From the NCBI RefSeq assembly GCF_007860185.1, contig NZ_SJPY01000004.1, forward strand, positions 532,214 to 596,213: 64,000 bases of DNA, written 5' to 3'. How positions within the stretch are numbered: the first letter of the stretch is position 1; each line of letters opens with the position of its first letter. This document shows positions 18,268 through 27,753 of the stretch, in pieces. This DNA comes from Novipirellula aureliae. Lineage in GTDB: Bacteria; Planctomycetota; Planctomycetia; Pirellulales; Pirellulaceae. The translations under genes were made by a program, and so were the position numbers. The notes beneath the pieces were generated by a model. The model did no database searches and was not told the origin of the DNA. It saw only the letters and a list, made by a program, of their open reading frames with translations.

Positions 18268-18526
18268 TAGCCCGGATTATTCATTAGCCGTTTTGGCGAT
18301 AGCGGGCTGTCGATTTAATCGGTTTGACTCGACTGATCGTTTAACGCCAAGCCGTAGGCGACCGCTTACGGAAAAGCTGACGCCTTCGGCTAAGCGTTAA
18401 ACGATTAAATCGACAGCCCGCTAACGCCAAAACGGCTAGTACGCACACTGTTTTTCGAGCAATGAACGTAAACGCTTGAAGGCGTAGACGTTAGCAAAAC
18501 AATTTGCAAGCCCATGAATCATCCGC
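18268..18526. repeat. MITE-like element with terminal inverted repeats and large hairpin (copy 2)
   Basis: The element starts TAGCCCGGATTATTCATTAG and ends CCATGAATCATCCG, so its termini are inverted copies. Inside are two long arms: GCGGGCTGTCGATTTAATCG on the left and CGATTAAATCGACAGCCCGC on the right, able to form one large hairpin with GTTTAACGC inner stems. A non-palindromic 3' segment of about 85 bp (from CTGTTTTTCGAGCAATGAAC) is nearly identical in the copy at 30967. It fills the gap between the secreted protein and the PfkB kinase and reaches the kinase stop codon. There is no transposase. Confidence 0.85.
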
Positions 18527-18527
18527 C

Positions 18528-19532
18528 TTAGGCCAAGCGGAGCAGTGCTTCGATTTCTGCGGCCGTGAATTTTCGATCGAGCCTCGCCCCCATTTGCGAT
18601 ACGATTCGGGCGGCGGCATGAGACGCCAAGTGGCCCGCATGTCGCCAATCCATTTGATTGGTGATCCCGTACAACAAAGCTCCCGCGTACATATCGCCAG
18701 CCCCCGTCGTGTCGATTGCTTTGGTCTCGACTCCTTCGATGGGAAACGCTTCGCCACCGTGCATAACGAGAGAACCCTTTCCGCCGAGAGTTAGGGCGAC
18801 ATTTTCAGCGTGTTCGTGAATCTTTGCTGCGCACTTGATCGGGTCACTTTCTCCGGTGAGACTGATGGCTTCCTCTTCGTTACAGAAAAAAAGATCGACG
18901 GGGCCCGTGATCAAATCCCAGATTTCGTCACGGATCATATTGACCAAGAACGGATCGGAGGCTGTGAAAGCGACTTTGACACCGTTTTCTTTTGCCAGGT
19001 GCATCGCTCGGTATGCGGCCGCTTTTGTCGTTTCACCTGTCAACAAGTATCCCTCGATGTATACATACTTCGCGGCCTTGAGCGTTTCTTCGCAAATATC
19101 GTTTTCGGTTACCGTTGCAGCAGCGCCAAGATTGGTTAGCATCGTCCGCTGAGCATCCTCGGTGATCAGCACCGCGCACGTCCCCGTCCGCACGGAATCG
19201 CTTGGCTCGGCGTTGAAATGGATTCCGAGTTTTTGCAGATCACTTTGGAACGAATTTCCATAGTCGTCGTCACCAACTTTTCCGACAAACGCCGCCGAGC
19301 CACCAAAATCGGCAAGGGCAACCATCGAGTTGGCTGCCGATCCGCCCGCGCAAAGGTTTAAGGGATAGCCAACAAGTTTTTTGAGGACATCGGCTTGTTT
19401 CACATCATCGGCAAGGGTCATGATTCCCTTTTCAAGAGCGAGTTCGTTTAACAGCGAATCTTCCACTCTCGCTTGAATATCAACCAATGCATTTCCAACA
19501 CCTAGCACATCATAAGACGCCATTCGATTCAT
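18528..19532 (-). CDS. PfkB family sugar/nucleoside kinase (adenosine kinase-like)
   Basis: The 334-residue protein has the ribokinase fold: [15 protein letters not shown] at the start, [16 protein letters not shown] (about 63-78), GKVGDDDYG and the C-terminal signature [16 protein letters not shown] (about 275-290) with the catalytic Asp in GAGD. The overall pattern resembles adenosine kinase-like members, but substrate cannot be fixed from sequence. An ATG three codons in ([10 protein letters not shown]) is an equally good start. It stands alone; its 3' end abuts the MITE-like element. Confidence 0.88.
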   Translation of the reverse strand: MNRMASYDVLGVGNALVDIQARVEDSLLNELALEKGIMTLADDVKQADVLKKLVGYPLNLCAGGSAANSMVALADFGGSAAFVGKVGDDDYGNSFQSDLQKLGIHFNAEPSDSVRTGTCAVLITEDAQRTMLTNLGAAATVTENDICEETLKAAKYVYIEGYLLTGETTKAAAYRAMHLAKENGVKVAFTASDPFLVNMIRDEIWDLITGPVDLFFCNEEEAISLTGESDPIKCAAKIHEHAENVALTLGGKGSLVMHGGEAFPIEGVETKAIDTTGAGDMYAGALLYGITNQMDWRHAGHLASHAAARIVSQMGARLDRKFTAAEIEALLRLA

Positions 19533-19842
19533 TACCTATGGATTTCGCGAAACAAAAGAGATAGTTCATTGAAAAAGATAAACGTTATGGTGTTTCACTG
19601 CTAGCGGCGGGTTGATGCTGTTTTTCCATCGCGTGCGTCTCGCTTCTCGACATGGATGCACCACGAAATAATCGAACGTCCCAAAATGAACAATCAACGA
19701 TCTTACTCGCTGGCTCGTGTAGAGATCGAGGATTTTTGCCGTGGGCTAGGTGCTGACGTCGCTGTCGCGATTGAGTCCAAACGACGGACAATGACAAATC
19801 GCAGACGCATCGAGGCGAGATCCGCGAGGCCGCGAAGGGCGT

Positions 19843-21966
19843 CTAGGCGACGTCGCCCAAATCAAGCCGTTTTCCGTAACGCCGAATCACTTGCGATTTC
19901 AGTTCGCTCATTTCTGCGGCTTCCAAATCGGGATCTTCATCAATCATCTCTTGAGCCATCGTCCGGGCCACCGTCAAAATATCGATATCGCGGAGCGGAT
20001 CGGCAATCCGCAGCGGCGGCATCCCGCTCTGTTTGCGGCCGAGCATGTCGCCAGGACCACGGAGACGGAAGTCGGCTTCGGCCAACTCGAAGCCGTCATC
20101 GGTCTTTTCAAGCAGCTTGAGACGCTCGTTTTCCGCAGGTGGCAAGTCGCCATCGGTGAAGACACACAAATGCCCCGCATGAGTGCCTCGTGATATCCGA
20201 CCGCGAAGCTGATGAAGTTGGGCCAGCCCAAACCGCTGGGCTCCGAAAATCGTCATCACCGTTGCATTGGGCACGTCTATCCCAACTTCAATCACCGTGG
20301 TGCTGACCAAAACGTCGATTTCACCATCCGCAAACGCTTGCATCGTAGCCTGCTTCTCTTCCGCCGGCATTCGGCCGTGCAACAGCGCAATGCGATACTC
20401 GGATAATGTGGTCGAACTCAGTTCTTTGAAGATCGTCTCGACGGACGATACATCTTCGTTTTCAAGACTTTCCTCTTCATGCGATTTTCCCAGCGGCTCA
20501 CTTTCGACCTCCGTTGAGGACGCAACGACTCGCGGTGCCACCACAAATACCTGGCGGCCCTCTTTCAATCGTTCGATAACGAATGACCACCATCGATCTT
20601 TCCACCCATCGTGGGCGAGGTAGGTATGGACGGGTGCTCGCGATGGCGGTTTTTCACGAAGCGTACTCAATTCCACATCGCCGAACAATGTCATCGCCAT
20701 CGATCGGGGAATCGGCGTTGCAGACATGACTAAATAATGTGGATCGACTCCGCCGCTTCGAAGCGCAACTCGTTGGTTGACGCCAAATTTATGCTGCTCA
20801 TCGATCACGCATAGCCCGAGTTTCTTCATTCGAATGTCACCGTACAATAACGCTTGTGTGCCGACGAGAATATCGATTTCGCCATGGTGTGCCGCGTCGA
20901 TTGTCCTGGATCGCTCCGCCTTCGATATCGATCCACAAAGCAGTCCGATTCGGACTCGGCTTTCGGCTAAAACTTTTTTCAGCGTGTGGTAGTGTTGCCG
21001 GGCCAGCACTTCGGTGGGGGCCATCATCACAGCCTGGTGTCCATTGGCAACTGCCAACATCATCGCGTACATCGCGACGACCGTTTTGCCGCTACCGACG
21101 TCCCCCTGCAATAGTCGGTTCATCGGAAATTGGCACGACATGTCCCGACTGACCTCCTTGATCGCCTTGATCTGGTCGCCCGTCAATTCGAACGGAAACC
21201 GATGAAGGATCCGTGCGTCGATCAGAGCGGTTGTTGGCAACGGTGGAGATTTCAGTGCACTCGTCAAACGTCGGCGTCGCATCGCAAGCGCCAATTGCAT
21301 TACCAACAATTCCTGAAAGACGAGCCGCACGCGGGCGAATTGCATCGACGACTCGCTGCTCGGTTGATGCAGTTCTCTCAAGGTGGTCTGGATGTTTGGC
21401 AGGACGGTGGGGGTTTCGATCCCCGCTTCCCCTAGCCGGACTGCGGCGGAGTGGCGAAGCGGTTCAGGCATCACTTCGGTCAATTGGTCGGAAACGGCAT
21501 CAAGCGTTTCCGCAACCAAAAAACGCAAATCCTTTTGCCGCAGCCCTTCGGTCAACGGATAGAGTGCCAACATTCTCGGTGTCGGAATGTCTTCGTCCGA
21601 ATCAAACACCGTAACCTGTGGATGAACAAACTCCATACGCATTGCGTTTAGCTTGGGTGTGCCGGAGATCATCACCTTCTGGTCAACGAGTATTTGCTCC
21701 ATTCGGTAAGCTTGATTAAAAAACAGAATCCGAACGGCACCGGTTTCGTTTTCAACGAGGGCAGCAAAAACAGATTTACCAGGCGTCCGCGAGGTGATGT
21801 CTCGATCGGTAACCGTCCCGATCAGGGATGCGGGTTCCCGGTCGCGAAGTTGGTCGATTCGTTTCGGAGGTGCGGGGCGTTCGTAATCACGAGGCAAACA
21901 GAAAATGATCGATTGAGCCGTTTTGAGACCCAGCTTTTCGAGTCGCCGCGCACGCATTTCTCCCAT
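19843..21966 (-). CDS. recG: ATP-dependent DNA helicase RecG
   Basis: The protein of at least 707 residues has the OB-fold wedge domain (about 20-160) and helicase motifs LLQGDVGSGKTVVA (I), APTEVLARQH (Ia), VIDEQHKFGV (II, DEQH), VMSATPIPRSMAM (III), STTVIEVGIDVPNATVM and QLHQLRGRISRG (VI). It remodels stalled forks and branched DNA. The upstream frame stays open to a TGA at 22030 and encodes ITLTTPVRSLPG, which matches the start of the RecG wedge domain, so translation may begin at an ATT near 22024-22026. A 310-bp gap downstream shows nothing recognisable. Confidence 0.94.
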   Translation of the reverse strand: MGEMRARRLEKLGLKTAQSIIFCLPRDYERPAPPKRIDQLRDREPASLIGTVTDRDITSRTPGKSVFAALVENETGAVRILFFNQAYRMEQILVDQKVMISGTPKLNAMRMEFVHPQVTVFDSDEDIPTPRMLALYPLTEGLRQKDLRFLVAETLDAVSDQLTEVMPEPLRHSAAVRLGEAGIETPTVLPNIQTTLRELHQPSSESSMQFARVRLVFQELLVMQLALAMRRRRLTSALKSPPLPTTALIDARILHRFPFELTGDQIKAIKEVSRDMSCQFPMNRLLQGDVGSGKTVVAMYAMMLAVANGHQAVMMAPTEVLARQHYHTLKKVLAESRVRIGLLCGSISKAERSRTIDAAHHGEIDILVGTQALLYGDIRMKKLGLCVIDEQHKFGVNQRVALRSGGVDPHYLVMSATPIPRSMAMTLFGDVELSTLREKPPSRAPVHTYLAHDGWKDRWWSFVIERLKEGRQVFVVAPRVVASSTEVESEPLGKSHEEESLENEDVSSVETIFKELSSTTLSEYRIALLHGRMPAEEKQATMQAFADGEIDVLVSTTVIEVGIDVPNATVMTIFGAQRFGLAQLHQLRGRISRGTHAGHLCVFTDGDLPPAENERLKLLEKTDDGFELAEADFRLRGPGDMLGRKQSGMPPLRIADPLRDIDILTVARTMAQEMIDEDPDLEAAEMSELKSQVIRRYGKRLDLGDVA

Positions 21967-22143
21967 CCCCGGTAGTGAGCGGACCGGTGTCGTTAAGGTA
22001 ATCGAGTTTTCGCCAAAAGAATTAATCTGTCAGTTCCGATATTCGTCCATCTCGGTTCAACGCTGCGATTGAGGTATGGTAGCGGAAATTGCCCTTCAAT
22101 ACCAAACCGTCCTCCGCCGGGCGTATACGATAAAGGATTGACA

Positions 22144-22533
22144 ATGGATAAGAAACTTGAACGCTTTCACGTTTATTTTTATGGGCCTGGAAAAGGACCG
22201 ATCGAAACCAGCTTCGAAGAGGCCCAAGCGAGGCTCGAACAAGAACCAAGGTTGCACTTTGAGCCTGACGGTTCCTTTGTTTGGTCGCTCGATGCAAAGG
22301 AACAGGTCTACGGAATGCTGTACGACGCACAGGGACGATTGCAATACGCCGAACTTCAAGGATTATGTACGCTGCAAACTTGGCAGCAACTCGTCGGTTT
22401 GGTCGGCGGCTTGGTCGGCGGAGAGCGTGAAGCAATCAAAACGACGGTATCGGATTATCAAGTCATGATGCTGCCGGATCGCATTTTGAAAGATCTACAT
22501 GCGTTTGAAGAAAAAACATGGATGGAGGAATGA
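22144..22533 (+). CDS. Conserved hypothetical protein
   Basis: The 129-residue protein begins MDKKLERFHVYFYGPGKGPI and is rich in aromatic and acidic residues. It has no signal peptide or membrane segment; HFEPDGSFVWSLDAKEQVYG (about 44-63) suggests a small beta-rich fold. ATG at 22144 follows AAAGGATTGACA, a fair ribosome binding site. I do not recognise a named family. It is divergent from recG. Confidence 0.7.
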   Translation: MDKKLERFHVYFYGPGKGPIETSFEEAQARLEQEPRLHFEPDGSFVWSLDAKEQVYGMLYDAQGRLQYAELQGLCTLQTWQQLVGLVGGLVGGEREAIKTTVSDYQVMMLPDRILKDLHAFEEKTWMEE

Positions 22534-22793
22534 TCCGACACGTTTTAGCCATGAATGCCGAACCCACTCACAATTGGCAAATGTCATTTTTTTCTACGAA
22601 ACACGGTGTTTCACCCTCTACAATCTGTTTTCTTTGCGATAAATTGCATTTTCAACACACCTTTGGCACACTGATTGCTACTCCCTAGAACCGTCACAAG
22701 CGGCATGTGCCGTATTTGCGACGGATGCGAATCACAAAGCCTTCTCACTCAACTCAGAAGGCCGGTTAAACACGAACGAGGAAGGAATCACCG

Positions 22794-23012
22794 ATGCTTA
22801 CTGCCACCTACAACGAAAACGTCTCGGATATCATCACAATGCCTCAAAATGAGACAATGGAAGCAAATCTGGTTTCGGATATCGAAGTTTCTCGACGAGT
22901 ATTAGCCATTCGTTCGAAATGGAGTGTTTCGGAACGAATTCGTCGCCGCGAAGAAGCGAACAAGCGATTTGGTGACTTGATGGACGCGTTGGGTTGTGGC
23001 GAAGCAGCATAG
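22794..23012 (+). CDS. Small hypothetical protein
   Basis: The 72-residue protein starts MLTATYNENVSDIITMPQNE. Its C-terminal half is a charged helix with many Arg and Glu (SVSERIRRREEANKRFGDLM). A strong Shine-Dalgarno (GAGGAAGGAATCACCG) stands before the ATG, which makes it a credible gene despite its size. It ends 2 bp before the end of the convergent ruvX gene. Function is unknown; a regulatory or structural peptide is possible. Confidence 0.65.
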   Translation: MLTATYNENVSDIITMPQNETMEANLVSDIEVSRRVLAIRSKWSVSERIRRREEANKRFGDLMDALGCGEAA

Positions 23013-23014
23013 TG

Positions 23015-23530
23015 CTAGCCAATCTCCTCGCCCCCCTGCTCCTCCGTCGATGCTCTTTGCCCAGCGATTTCGCCTCGGTATCGGCACGCTTCGATAAACG
23101 ACTCGAGCAAGACATGCGCTGCGATCGCGTCCACTCGCTTCTTCTTTTTCTTGCGGGTGTAGCCAGCGATGGACATTCGTTCGTTCGCATCGACGGTGGT
23201 AAACCGTTCATCAAATAGTTGGACCGGCAACTGCGTGGACTCCGCCAACCAAACGGCAAACTCGCGACACAGCTTGCTCTTTTCACTTTCGCCTCCGTCC
23301 AAATGGATCGGCAATCCGACGACAAAGGCGACCACCCGCTGCGACTTTGCCAAGTTGCAGAAATAGTCACCGTTCTCTTTCCAATTTGCTGCTGGGAACA
23401 CCTCGTAGGGACTCGATAAAATGCGATCAGGATCGCAGATTGCGATCCCTATACGAACGGTTCCAAAATCGACTGCCGCGATTCGACCGGATTCGGGAAA
23501 CGGATCGGCCGGTGGTGTTGATGGTGTCAT
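23015..23530 (-). CDS. ruvX: Putative pre-16S rRNA nuclease / Holliday junction resolvase YqgF
   Basis: The 171-residue protein has the RNase H-like fold of the YqgF family: AAVDFGTVRIGIAICDP (about 18-34, first catalytic Asp), FVVGLPIHLDGGESEKS, FDERFTTVDANERM (catalytic Glu) and VDAIAAHVLLESF (third acidic residue). The family matures the 16S rRNA 5' end and was first predicted as a resolvase. It is the last gene of the minus-strand run from recO and starts 1 bp after folP ends. Confidence 0.9.
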   Translation of the reverse strand: MTPSTPPADPFPESGRIAAVDFGTVRIGIAICDPDRILSSPYEVFPAANWKENGDYFCNLAKSQRVVAFVVGLPIHLDGGESEKSKLCREFAVWLAESTQLPVQLFDERFTTVDANERMSIAGYTRKKKKKRVDAIAAHVLLESFIEACRYRGEIAGQRASTEEQGGEEIG

Positions 23531-23531
23531 C

Positions 23532-24389
23532 TTAGACGTCTCGACAAGATTGGAATAACTTGAGTGCTTGAGCGGTCGGGCCTACCGCGTGTACCCGAAC
23601 AACACTGGCCCCCGCAGCGGCGACGGCTAACGAGATACCGATTCCCGCCGCGTCACGGTCTGCCATCTTGTCAGCGAGTACTTTGCCGATAAATCCTTTT
23701 CGCGAATGTCCGATCAGGAGCGGGCTCCCTAAACTGGCGAACCGCTCGGTCGCACGAAGCAATTGCAGGTTGTGCTCGTGTGACTTTCCAAATCCGATTC
23801 CAGGATCAAGACAAATCCGGTCTCGATCGATTCCGGCACTTTCACACATGGTTCGCGTTGCGATCAAGTACGCTTCGATCTCGGCGACGACATCATTGTA
23901 TGTTGGATTGTCTTGCATCGTTTGCGGTGTGCCTTGGATGTGCATAACGCAAACTCCAACCCCCGCTTCTCTCACAACGTTTAACATACCAGGATCCCCA
24001 TGGAGTCCTGTGATGTCGTTGACAATCTCGGCGCCTGCGGCGATTGCTTGGCGAGCCACTTCGGCCTTCGACGTATCGATGCTAATGGGGATGGTGAGTT
24101 TGCCAGCCAATCCTTGGATCACGGGCAACACACGGCGGAGTTCCTCTGCGGTGTCAACGGGATCGCTGTAGGGGCGGGTGCTTTCGCCACCGATATCAAC
24201 GATATCCGCTCCATCCGCTTGCATCTGCAATGCTGAACGAATCGCTTCGTCGCTTGCGAAGTGTTTCCCACCATCGGAAAAGCTATCGGGCGTTACATTT
24301 ACAATCCCCATCACCAAAGGAATGGTCTCGAACACCAATCGACGCGTGCCAATATTCCAGGACGTTGATCGAGATGCTGGGCTCACCAA
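23532..24389 (-). CDS. folP: Dihydropteroate synthase
   Basis: The 285-residue TIM-barrel enzyme joins pterin pyrophosphate and p-aminobenzoate in folate synthesis. Motifs in order: MGIVNVTPDSFSDGGKHF (about 26-43), VDIGGESTRPYSDPV, ISIDTSKAEVARQA, EIVNDITG, CLDPGIGFGKSHEHNLQLL, LLIGHSRKGFIGKV and a final VRVHAV. All substrate-binding signatures appear intact. It overlaps lptE by 7 bp and precedes ruvX, so it is part of the same transcription unit. Confidence 0.96.
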   Translation of the reverse strand: MVSPASRSTSWNIGTRRLVFETIPLVMGIVNVTPDSFSDGGKHFASDEAIRSALQMQADGADIVDIGGESTRPYSDPVDTAEELRRVLPVIQGLAGKLTIPISIDTSKAEVARQAIAAGAEIVNDITGLHGDPGMLNVVREAGVGVCVMHIQGTPQTMQDNPTYNDVVAEIEAYLIATRTMCESAGIDRDRICLDPGIGFGKSHEHNLQLLRATERFASLGSPLLIGHSRKGFIGKVLADKMADRDAAGIGISLAVAAAGASVVRVHAVGPTAQALKLFQSCRDV

Positions 24390-24940
24390 CGCAATTCCAT
24401 TTGAGAAACGATTCGGCTAGCAAGATTCTCAATTGCCACCTGAGTTGCCGTGTCGATCGATTGCCCGGCTTCGGGGACAAATCGGGCGGATTGGCTGAAG
24501 CCGATCAAGGCGCCACTATTTGGAACAACCGTATTTTGCATCAGCATTTCGCCTTGGCGAGAAAGCCAATTCGCTTGAACCGCAACGTTCGCGTCGAGTG
24601 CCCGGGGATCATCCGAAGGGGATTCGGTCAATACCTGCTTTGTTTCTGACGTCATGGTCACCACTAACGTGCTATCGGCATTGGGGTCTCCGGTCACCTT
24701 GTAGGGCGTCCGCCCTTCAATCTCCTTGACAATTGCCTCGGTCAGACGCACACCCAAGTCATTGCGAAAGGTGGCATTGCGTACGATCGGTACATGAATC
24801 GTTTTAATATCGCTACGATACAGCGATGAGGGTCCGTATTGATAGAGCGAGCACCCGCCGATGGCAATGAAAACGGCAACCCAAAGGGCGGTGGCTAGCG
24901 AGTGACCAAGCCGGTCGGTCAAATCAAATCGTGTGCTCAT
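24383..24940 (-). CDS. lptE: LptE-like LPS assembly lipoprotein
   Basis: The 185-residue protein has an N-terminal hydrophobic segment and a lipobox ending IAIGGC with the lipidated Cys at about 30. It continues with CSLYQYGPSSLYRSDIKTIH and RNDLGVRLTEAIVKEIEGRT, the LptE pattern. LptE plugs the LptD barrel and helps insert LPS into the outer membrane. It overlaps the BamD-like gene by ATGA and folP by 7 bp, indicating translational coupling. Its presence supports an LPS-containing outer membrane. Confidence 0.85.
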   Translation of the reverse strand: MSTRFDLTDRLGHSLATALWVAVFIAIGGCSLYQYGPSSLYRSDIKTIHVPIVRNATFRNDLGVRLTEAIVKEIEGRTPYKVTGDPNADSTLVVTMTSETKQVLTESPSDDPRALDANVAVQANWLSRQGEMLMQNTVVPNSGALIGFSQSARFVPEAGQSIDTATQVAIENLASRIVSQMELRW

Positions 24941-26220
24941 CGCAGCAACGTTTCGCCTCCGGAGGGATTCCGATTGCCATCCGCGTCAAAGGTTGGTTCG
25001 AGCGGACTCGAAGCGGTCGAGTCGGGAAAAACGGTTTTCAACCATGACAATCTTCGCACCGGTACGTCCGGCAACGCTTCGATCTTTGCCAATCGTTCGC
25101 GTGCGACCTCCGCATGTGGCGAGCCTTGATGTTTTTCGAGCAATTGGTTGTAGTAGTATCGAGCCGCACCATACTCCTGTTTCTTTTCACGAAACTCCGC
25201 TCGGTATGCGATGCGTTCGGATTGATGGAAGTCAATCTCAGCGGCTGCTCGAGCGAGGATTTCGGCATACTTCTCGTCCTGCATTTTATCAGGGAACCGT
25301 TCCCGCGTTTGCTTCACGAGTTTGTCGGCTTCCTCAAGGATCAAGCCGCTATACTTTGGCCCCGCGTAGATTTCCAATTTACAGCGGATCCCTAACAGAT
25401 GTGCCAAAAAGAGATGGTCGCTATCGGTGTAGGTCTCGCGTAAATCCGTCAGAAACTCGTCGGCCTTGCTATATTTTTTCTGGCGGATTTGTTCTGCAGC
25501 GGCAGCCATGGTGGCATCGTCTGCCAATTTTCCGGTCGGATCATCGTAGCGGATTTGGTCAAGCAAACGGATTGCGTGCCCATCGGCATCGGTGAGGGGA
25601 CGCTTGTGGTCCGTCAGATTGACGAAGTTCCAACTGCCTTCTTCTGCTTTGACCGTTTCAATCCAATACTTAGAAATCGTGAACAAGCGAGCGGTTACCA
25701 AGTCATTGTGTCGGTTACGTGGAAACGTTTTCTGAAGCGTTCCATAGGTTTCTGCCGCATCGTTCAAACGGTCTGCAAAGAACTCGCTTTCGGCACGCAT
25801 GAACATTGCGTCCTGTTGAAGAGCGGTTTCCGGTGCAGCTTCGGAAGCTCGCCGAAACAGCTTTGACGCAGCGTAAAACGCTTTCTTTGCCTCGTCCCCA
25901 CTCAATTCTTTTGCTTCACGAAACTTTTTGTCAGCGGCTTGGTAAAGTTCTTTCCCTTTGGCTAAATCCTCTTGCTCGCGCAAGGCGACAAAATTAATGA
26001 CTTTTTTCGTTGATTCTCGAGCGGCATCGACATACGAAACCTGCTGTATTGGCGAAGCACCTTCGTCCGCATTTGGGGGCGCAGCGGTCAATGCGCCAAG
26101 GTCGTTCTTCTTCCCGCCAAAACTCTGGCAACCTGACAGAATGACGAGGGATACAAGCGTCGAGCATAAAAAGCAATTGGGCATGATTCGTCGTAGCGCT
26201 GCTTGGTGGTATCGTATCAT
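24937..26220 (-). CDS. BamD-like TPR outer-membrane lipoprotein
   Basis: The 427-residue protein has a lipoprotein signal peptide (CSTLVSLVILSGC, Cys at 31) and then alpha-helical TPR-like repeats: KGKELYQAADKKFREAKELS, LQQDAMFMRAESEFFADRLN and a C-terminal YGAARYYYNQLLEKHQGSPH typical of BamD-type tetratricopeptides. It is longer than E. coli BamD. It probably assists outer-membrane protein assembly, though other TPR lipoproteins share this layout. It is coupled by ATGA overlaps to recO upstream and lptE downstream. Confidence 0.75.
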   Translation of the reverse strand: MIRYHQAALRRIMPNCFLCSTLVSLVILSGCQSFGGKKNDLGALTAAPPNADEGASPIQQVSYVDAARESTKKVINFVALREQEDLAKGKELYQAADKKFREAKELSGDEAKKAFYAASKLFRRASEAAPETALQQDAMFMRAESEFFADRLNDAAETYGTLQKTFPRNRHNDLVTARLFTISKYWIETVKAEEGSWNFVNLTDHKRPLTDADGHAIRLLDQIRYDDPTGKLADDATMAAAAEQIRQKKYSKADEFLTDLRETYTDSDHLFLAHLLGIRCKLEIYAGPKYSGLILEEADKLVKQTRERFPDKMQDEKYAEILARAAAEIDFHQSERIAYRAEFREKKQEYGAARYYYNQLLEKHQGSPHAEVARERLAKIEALPDVPVRRLSWLKTVFPDSTASSPLEPTFDADGNRNPSGGETLLR

Positions 26221-27014
26221 TCGGTCGGCTCCGTCCTCATCGAGTCAGGCAGTAAAGACTGCGTCCGGGGCACGTTGCCCACGATTGTTTGAATGTATCG
26301 GCTCATTACGGCGCGAAGCTCGCTGTAAAGATGGCTCGGAACGCGAGTTTGTAAGTTTGCATCGACGCTGAACAACCTCCTCAATTCTTTGATGGCCGTT
26401 TGCCGAATCGACAAGACACCGCTTTGTCGGTTCGAGCAAGGTTTGCATACGACACCGCCTGAAAGCAGCGAAAACGGCATTCGTGAAAGCGACGAATCGA
26501 CGTCTCCTCCGCATTCGGTACAACGATCGGTTAACGCTGCATGACCGATCATGCGAAGCAATTGTGCTTCGAAAAAGAGCACGGCCGTGGCGACATCTCC
26601 CATACCATCGATTTCGTTAAGCGTCGTGGTGGTCAAGTCGTAAACTTCGGGGTGAGGGTCGTAGTCATCAGTCAATAATCGCAATAGTTCAGCAAGATAG
26701 TAGCCCGCGTAGACTCGTTCGAGCGAGCGTTCGGCTCCTCGAAATCGTCGATGTAGCTTCGCTTCGGTTAACAAATCAAGTGCATCCGAACGCTTGCAAA
26801 TAACAACTACACGACAAACGCTTAGCAAGTCAAGCGATCCTTCGAAAGGACCTTTGGGACGCCTGGCACCCTTCGCGATGGCCGACAACTTTCCCAATTC
26901 GCGGCTAAACAGCGTCACAATGAGGCTGGTTTCGCTAAACTCGATCGTTCGGATAATGATGGCTAAGCTCTGTTCCGCCGACACAAGCACTCCATTGGCA
27001 TCATCGAATAACAA
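26217..27014 (-). CDS. recO: DNA repair protein RecO
   Basis: The 265-residue protein has an N-terminal OB fold (SLAIIIRTIEFSETSLIVTL, then KLSAIAKGARRPKGPFEGSL) and a helical C-terminal domain with a four-Cys zinc site: CTECGG near 168 and VCKPCSNRQ near 193. RecO anneals ssDNA and loads RecA with RecR in gap repair. It is the first gene of the overlapping run recO-bamD-like-lptE-folP-ruvX. Confidence 0.93.
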   Translation of the reverse strand: MLFDDANGVLVSAEQSLAIIIRTIEFSETSLIVTLFSRELGKLSAIAKGARRPKGPFEGSLDLLSVCRVVVICKRSDALDLLTEAKLHRRFRGAERSLERVYAGYYLAELLRLLTDDYDPHPEVYDLTTTTLNEIDGMGDVATAVLFFEAQLLRMIGHAALTDRCTECGGDVDSSLSRMPFSLLSGGVVCKPCSNRQSGVLSIRQTAIKELRRLFSVDANLQTRVPSHLYSELRAVMSRYIQTIVGNVPRTQSLLPDSMRTEPTE

Positions 27015-27044
27015 GAAAAATTTAAAAAACGGGTTTCCAGGCTA

Positions 27045-27092
27045 CCACCTCAGGAATTGGGCACCTCAGGAATTGGGCACCTCAGGAATTGG
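27045..27092. repeat. Three tandem copies of CACCTCAGGAATTGGG
   Basis: Three 16-bp units stand in tandem in the leader upstream of recO. The last lacks one base. No hairpin is obvious. The 258-bp gap between recO and the TPR gene holds nothing else I can identify. Confidence 0.75.
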
Positions 27093-27272
27093 CTGTAGGC
27101 TGGGTCTGGAGTGCTCAAAACTTGCGGTTTACGTGAAAATTGCTTTACGCAGTTTTTGTTCCAGATATCTCTACTTTGCGCTAACGACGTAGTTGACGAA
27201 TGCAGGCATGAATAGGAGGCAACCTCTAAGCTGCTCGAAAGCGAAGCTTTTGCGCCCCCCCCAAGACCCAGC

Positions 27273-27599
27273 TTACAACTCTCCTCGGTCTCCCAACGCA
27301 GCTAAATATTCGCTCATTTCTGCCGCTGCATGTGCGTCGCCCTGAGCTCTTGCTTGCTCTATTCCGTCGCGCAGGTAGGTCCGCGCCTCGTCGACTCGGT
27401 CCAAGTCGGCCAATGTTTGAGCGGCCATAAAAAATGCGGGGACGTAAGCCGGCGAATCGTGCGTCAACTCGTCCAATCGCGATAAACTGTCATCAAATTC
27501 CCCTTCGCTCTTTAGCTCCATCGCTAGCGAATAACGCAAAAACGTATCGCTTGGTTCATCCGCCAACATCGCCTCGATCTTTTCTCTTCGGCTCATCAT
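27273..27599 (-). CDS. Small tetratricopeptide repeat protein
   Basis: The 108-residue soluble protein has about two TPR units: FLRYSLAMELKSEGEFDDSL (about 20-39) and VPAFFMAAQTLADLDRVDEA (about 52-71). No signal peptide is present. It probably mediates protein-protein contact. It is upstream of recO on the same strand, 258 bp away, and divergent from the large secreted protein at 27754. Confidence 0.78.
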   Translation of the reverse strand: MMSRREKIEAMLADEPSDTFLRYSLAMELKSEGEFDDSLSRLDELTHDSPAYVPAFFMAAQTLADLDRVDEARTYLRDGIEQARAQGDAHAAAEMSEYLAALGDRGEL

Positions 27600-27753
27600 C
27601 CCCTACTCTCCGTTCGGTAGTCATAAAAACCGTCGTTATACCGAAAATCGATGAGATCGGTATAACCGGCAAATTTTATTCATCTAGCACCGCACGGTTT
27701 GCCGATCAACCAAGACGTATCGAACTCTTTCCGACAAAACGTGAGATGAATGC

